This document shows, one piece after another, positions 60,356 to 64,000 of a DNA stretch of 64,000 bases; within the stretch, counting starts at the first letter, position 1, and the number at the start of each line of letters is the position of its first letter. Made by a program: the position numbers and the translations under genes. Location: the NCBI GenBank assembly GCA_937885645.1, contig CALABJ010000018.1, forward strand, positions 141,380-205,379, read 5' to 3'. Under the pieces are notes generated by a model. That model made no database searches. It saw nothing but the letters and a program-made list of their open reading frames with translations, and was not told the DNA's origin. Source of the stretch: RGIG4097 sp937885645 (GTDB taxonomy: Bacteria; Bacillota; Clostridia; Christensenellales; CAG-917).

Positions 60356-61828
60356 TTAGATGCTACGCCATGCTTTGGGGTAGAAGATGAGGAGAATGGG
60401 CAGGATTTCAAGTCTGCCGATAAGCATATCAAAACTGAGCACAATCTTTGAGAATATTGTGAGGTCAGCAAAGTTGGACACAGGACCAACGCCTGCAAGT
60501 CCGGGGCCTACGTTGTTGAGACAGGTGGCAACCGAACTTATGCTGGTCACAATGCCACCATTTCCTGAAACGGTTTTGTCCAAGGCAACAAACAGGGTTG
60601 ACACAACAAAAATGAACATATACCACACGAAATATCTGCTGGTGTTGTGTATGATGTCGTCGCCGACTGGCTTTCCATCAAGACGAACCGAGGACACAGA
60701 ACGAGGAGAAAGCATCTTTTTTGCAGACAACATAGATGATTTGCTGAGAATGATGACTCTTGACACCTTAAGTCCGCCTGCAGTGCTTCCTGCCGATCCG
60801 CCGATAAACATAATTGCCAACAACAAAATATGAGCAAACACGGGCCACGTTTCATAGTTGGCAGTGACGTATCCAGTGGTGCTTATGATTGATGCAACTG
60901 TGAAAGAGGCGTGACGGAGGCTTTCACCCACCGTTGCGTACGTGGAGGACACAACCAAGCAAGCAGTGATTCCTGCCACAACCACGCCGTAAATGCTGAA
61001 CATCCAAATAGTTTCTTCGTTTTTCAGGGCTTTCAAAAACTGTCCTGCGATGTACATAAAGTACACGTTGAAGTTGACGGAGAAGAGCAACATAAACACG
61101 GTGATTGTCACCTCAATTCCTACGGAATTGTAATGGGCAATCGAAGCGTTTTTGACTGAGAAGCCACCGGTTGACGCCGTTGTCATTGCGTGGCAGAAAC
61201 TGTCAAACACGGGCATTTTTAGTCCGCAGAGGATTGCCACTTCAATCAAAGTCATCACCACGTACATAGCATAGAGTATGCGAGCGCTGAAGCGCATTTT
61301 GCTCACCAACTTGCCAAATTGAGGGCCGGGTATTTCTGCCTTTGCAAGAGCGGTTGCACTGCCGTCTTTTTTAGGAATAATTGCAATGACAAACACCAGC
61401 ACACCCATACCGCCGATCCATTGACTGAGCGAACGCCAGAACAAAATGCTTCTTGGCATAGCCTCGATGTCGCGCATAATAGAAGCACCGGTGGTTGTTA
61501 TGCCCGACACCGTTTCAAACACTGCGTCAATATATGAGGGGATTGAGTTTGAAAGGACGTAAGGCATTGCGCCGATAAGACCGATAATAATCCAAGCAAA
61601 ACCGCATATCATCATACTGCAGGAAGGACGCATACTTCTTTGATCCTTTTTAGGACGCAGGAAAAGACCCGCCCCACCGAGGACGATGCAACAAGCAATG
61701 GTGACACCAAATCCAAACATAGATGAGGTTTCACCAAAGCCCACCGCCATAAAGAAGGGGACGAGGAGAATTGCGCCCAAAATCAATATGATTTCGGCCA
61801 AGATGTAGAAGGTCAGTCTATAATTCAT
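60356..61828 (-). CDS. trkH: Potassium transporter TrkH
   Basis: A 490-residue TrkH-type subunit, distinct from KtrB by its two extra N-terminal helices. Pore loops: ETVSGITTTGASIM, HAMTTASTGGFSVKN, ASIISTTGYVTAN and ISSVATCLNNVGPGL. FIGGSAGSTAGGLKVSR is the conserved GSTAGG stretch. It partners TrkA encoded four bases upstream. Having both Trk and Ktr channels in one operon is uncommon. Confidence 0.94.
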   Translation of the reverse strand: MNYRLTFYILAEIILILGAILLVPFFMAVGFGETSSMFGFGVTIACCIVLGGAGLFLRPKKDQRSMRPSCSMMICGFAWIIIGLIGAMPYVLSNSIPSYIDAVFETVSGITTTGASIMRDIEAMPRSILFWRSLSQWIGGMGVLVFVIAIIPKKDGSATALAKAEIPGPQFGKLVSKMRFSARILYAMYVVMTLIEVAILCGLKMPVFDSFCHAMTTASTGGFSVKNASIAHYNSVGIEVTITVFMLLFSVNFNVYFMYIAGQFLKALKNEETIWMFSIYGVVVAGITACLVVSSTYATVGESLRHASFTVASIISTTGYVTANYETWPVFAHILLLAIMFIGGSAGSTAGGLKVSRVIILSKSSMLSAKKMLSPRSVSSVRLDGKPVGDDIIHNTSRYFVWYMFIFVVSTLFVALDKTVSGNGGIVTSISSVATCLNNVGPGLAGVGPVSNFADLTIFSKIVLSFDMLIGRLEILPILLIFYPKAWRSI

Positions 61829-61831
61829 ATC

Positions 61832-63184
61832 TTAATAAGCATCAAGAATGTCGTTGAGATATTGCAAGCCTTCGCACATTGTGACGATGATGACGTTGTC
61901 ACCTTCAAGGATACAATCCTTGCCGGAAGGTGTGATCAGTTTGCCTTTTCTTATGATACCTGCAACGATGAGGTCTTTTTTCAAGTGCAATTCCATGAGA
62001 GGAACGCCCAGTTTTCTAAACTTATTTGACGCAACAAACTCAATTGCCTCAGCCTTTTCGTCAATGATTGAGAAGAGTCTGACCATATTGCCTTTCTTGC
62101 CGAAGTTGCGGACAAAGCGCATAATTTGGTCGGCAGTTGAGGTCTTTGTGGACACAACGGAGTCGATTCCGCTGGTTTGAAGCATCTTATAGTAGTCGAT
62201 TTGGTCGATTTTTGTGATGATTTTGGGCACGGCCACTGACTTTGCAAACATACTCATGATGATATTTTGCTCGTCACTGTCACCGAGGGCAACAAATGCG
62301 TCCGCCCACTCGATGCCTTCTTCACGGAGCAGTTTTTGATTTGTTCCGTCGCCGTGGATAATGGTGGCATAGGGCAGGAGTTCTGCCAGTCTTTCGCACT
62401 TTTTCAAGTCCTTTTCAATGATGGTTGCGTGGATGCTCTTTCTATGGAGTTCCTCAACAAGATAAGTTGCAGTCTTTGATCCACCGATGATAAGGACGTT
62501 TTTGGATTGCTTATTCAGCCCCAATTCCTTGAAGAAAGCAGTCACTTCTTGTCTTGTTGCTGTGACGAAGAGGTGGTCTCCAGACTCTATGACAAATTCA
62601 CCGGAGGGGATAACGGCATTGTCATCTCTTGTTGCGGCGCAGACAAGCACCTTGTTTTTGAATTTATGGGGAAGTTCCTTGAGGATAACACCTGCAAGAG
62701 GTGATTTTTCAGGCACTTTGAACTCAATGAGTTCAACCTTGCCTTCGGAGAATCTATCCACCTTGATTGCGGAGGGGAAGCGGATGATACGACTGATTTC
62801 CATAGCCGCCTCGTGTTGAGGGTTGACCATAAGGCTGACGTCAAGTCCGTTTTCACCGCCGATAAGTTTGAAGTATTCACTTTCGGAAATTCTTGCAATA
62901 GTGGTTTTTGCGCCGAATTTTTTGCCCATAATGCAACACAGGATGTTCAGTTCGTCCTGTGAAGTTGTTGCGATAAGGATTTCGGTTTTGTCTATGCCGG
63001 CTTCTTTGAGAGCCTCATAGGTGACACCATTTCCCACCACGCCGAGGACGTCGAATTTGTCCACAGCCTCCTCGACTTTTTGAGGGTTTGTGTCAACGAC
63101 AGCCACGTTAATTCCGTTTTTAGCGGACAATGATTCTGCAAGTTCAAGACCGACAGCGCCAAGTCCCATGATGATAATATCCAT
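61832..63184 (-). CDS. trkA: Trk system NAD(H)-binding protein TrkA
   Basis: A 450-residue peripheral subunit with two tandem RCK units. The first Rossmann site is IIMGLGAVGLELAESLSA with VVDTNPQKVEEA, and the second is NVLIIGGSKTATYLVEEL with IEKDLKKCERLAELL; each is followed by an RCK_C lobe. It gates TrkH. The first gene of the operon; ribosome site AAGGAGAAAT before ATG 63184. Confidence 0.95.
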   Translation of the reverse strand: MDIIIMGLGAVGLELAESLSAKNGINVAVVDTNPQKVEEAVDKFDVLGVVGNGVTYEALKEAGIDKTEILIATTSQDELNILCCIMGKKFGAKTTIARISESEYFKLIGGENGLDVSLMVNPQHEAAMEISRIIRFPSAIKVDRFSEGKVELIEFKVPEKSPLAGVILKELPHKFKNKVLVCAATRDDNAVIPSGEFVIESGDHLFVTATRQEVTAFFKELGLNKQSKNVLIIGGSKTATYLVEELHRKSIHATIIEKDLKKCERLAELLPYATIIHGDGTNQKLLREEGIEWADAFVALGDSDEQNIIMSMFAKSVAVPKIITKIDQIDYYKMLQTSGIDSVVSTKTSTADQIMRFVRNFGKKGNMVRLFSIIDEKAEAIEFVASNKFRKLGVPLMELHLKKDLIVAGIIRKGKLITPSGKDCILEGDNVIIVTMCEGLQYLNDILDAY

Positions 63185-63219
63185 ATTTCTCCTTTTTCGG
63201 AAAGACCGAATACAAAGTT

Positions 63220-63248
63220 ATTTTATCACCAATACTCCCTCAATGCAA
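63220..63248 (-). promoter_or_regulatory. Promoter of the potassium uptake operon
   Basis: On the minus strand TTGCAT, 17 bp, TAAAAT. I see no c-di-AMP (ydaO/yuaA) riboswitch in the 35-nt leader. Confidence 0.7.
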
Positions 63249-63327
63249 GCAATTTTATATTTTCATATAAAGGCGGGAGATTTTAGTGTCAAAAACCGCC
63301 AATATCCTTTGAAAACAAAAGTGCCTA

Positions 63328-63380
63328 TTGACTATGAGGATTTTAGGTGCTAAAATTTAACAAGTAAATTATATTTACTT
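63328..63380 (+). promoter_or_regulatory. Promoter and operator of the VOC gene
   Basis: TTGACT (63328-63333), 17 bp, TAAAAT (63351-63356). A perfect inverted repeat AAGTAAAT-TAT-ATTTACTT (63362-63380) covers the expected start site, the normal position of a repressor operator. Confidence 0.78.
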
Positions 63381-63404
63381 ACACCAAAAATTGAGGTAGG
63401 CGCT

Positions 63405-63926
63405 ATGAAACTTGGCAAAATCGCACACGCATGCATCGTTGTAGAGGACATATCCGCATCTGCGGACCATTATAGCCGTCTTTTTGGCATAAAACACTGG
63501 TATGAACTTGTGCGCACCAGTGACCTTGACCTTTACTATAAGGGCGAAAAGCGCAACTCAGACGTGAAGATTTGGCTTGGTGGAAAAGGTCACACCGCCA
63601 TTGAGCTGATTCAGTCAAGAGGTGATGAAAATCTCTACACAACCTATCTTAAAGACTTCGGAGAGGGCATACACCACCTTCAATATTACGTGAAGGACTT
63701 GAAAAAGGCCATAGCAGAGTTTGAAAAGGAAGGACTACAAGTCCTTCAATCCGCCTGTTTCTATTCAAAGGGTATGAAAGTTGACTACGTCTATATGGGC
63801 AAGGACGAGCACTCTGCCGCCTTTGAACTTATTGAGGCAACCCTCCCCGGCGGAATCAAAAAAGGCGATCTGCCCTTTGAAATCCTCCTCGGCAGATTAA
63901 CAGGTAATATGAAGAGAGTTAAATAG
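63405..63926 (+). CDS. VOC/glyoxalase-family protein
   Basis: A 173-residue vicinal-oxygen-chelate protein. KIAHACIVVEDISASADHYSRLFGI begins the first beta-alpha-beta unit (His as metal ligand), quoted as adjacent halves. GGKGHTAIELIQSR, GIHHLQYYVKDLKKAI and AAFELIEATLPGG complete the paired units with likely metal ligands His and Glu. The arrangement resembles methylmalonyl-CoA epimerase and glyoxalase I, but the substrate is uncertain. ATG 63405 follows GAGG. A palindromic operator sits on its start site, so expression is probably inducible. Confidence 0.82.
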   Translation: MKLGKIAHACIVVEDISASADHYSRLFGIKHWYELVRTSDLDLYYKGEKRNSDVKIWLGGKGHTAIELIQSRGDENLYTTYLKDFGEGIHHLQYYVKDLKKAIAEFEKEGLQVLQSACFYSKGMKVDYVYMGKDEHSAAFELIEATLPGGIKKGDLPFEILLGRLTGNMKRVK

Positions 63927-64000
63927 CCATACAAGCACTCACTTGTTCGAAGACGGAACGCGAGGAGCAGCGGCGACGAGGAAGGGAGCGCCGAGCACCA
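63927..64000. other. Right edge, nothing identified
   Basis: The last 74 bases are GC-richer than average, with a GTTC/GAAC hairpin at about 63954-63968. No gene, tRNA or terminator is complete here. Confidence 0.4.

Noticed and set aside
58965..61828. ktrB and trkH as a recent duplication
   Set aside because: They belong to different subfamilies with different helix counts and low similarity outside the pore loops.

Overview
The window reads as chromosome of an anaerobic Gram-positive bacterium, most probably an uncultured gut-type member of Clostridia (Bacillota). The evidence is a low-to-moderate GC content with strong AGGAG ribosome sites and 17-bp-spaced TTGACA/TATAAT promoters, an hrcA-grpE-dnaK-dnaJ operon with a CIRCE site, an electron-bifurcating [FeFe]-hydrogenase, Bacillus-like MazF, KtrA/KtrB potassium uptake, and lipoproteins with SpII signals. 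No ribosomal RNA, CRISPR array or intact transposase was found. Taxonomy below class is not claimed.

Layout. 1-3.4 kb: YigZ (cut by the left edge), recX, mazF, then meso-diaminopimelate dehydrogenase behind a long structured leader, and a HAD phosphatase. 3.5-15.8 kb: diacylglycerol kinase, pgsA, valS, two membrane proteins, a DUF2156-GNAT fusion, a compact alanine racemase, 5-formyl-THF cyclo-ligase, an in-frame RsmD-CoaD fusion, a coiled-coil protein and a secreted 5'-nucleotidase. 16-21.3 kb: tRNA-Leu, a 47-codon small gene, a phosphoribosyltransferase, one-polypeptide dihydroxyacetone kinase, glycerol dehydrogenase and nadE. 21.5-29.6 kb: an operon in which the hndA-type subunit is separated from hndB-hndC-hndD by six signalling-type genes, including a second HydS-like hydrogenase homologue. 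29.7-30.9 kb: a two-gene accessory cassette (SLOG/DUF1273 protein and XRE regulator) with palindromic operators, bracketed by strings of hairpins. 31-44.6 kb: an MMPL exporter, a 1535-residue double phosphoesterase, a lipoprotein, a structured ncRNA, an orphan gene, tRNA-Glu, a PAP2 enzyme, tRNA-Thr and alkaline phosphatase. 44.7-52.8 kb: hrcA-grpE-dnaK-dnaJ-prmA-rsmE-mtaB-hinT. 53-57.3 kb: a TetR regulator, a large lipoprotein, rpsU and tRNA-Val. 57.4-64 kb: folD, a ktrA/ktrB/trkH/trkA potassium operon on the minus strand, and a VOC protein behind an operator.

Two repeat systems stand out. First, all four tRNA genes (Leu-GAG, Glu-CTC, Thr-CGT, Val-CAC) are followed by an echo of their own 3' end, including CCA, about 166-226 bp downstream, with another Rho-independent terminator. 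The intervening segment carries a shared hairpin-rich sequence with a TTTCGCTATTACGCTC-like core. Second, several intergenic spaces hold strings of short hairpins with different stems joined by a near-constant 7-8 nt linker (ATTTCAT, AATTCAT or YATGTAAT). Both patterns are read directly from the sequence. Their origin and function are inference.
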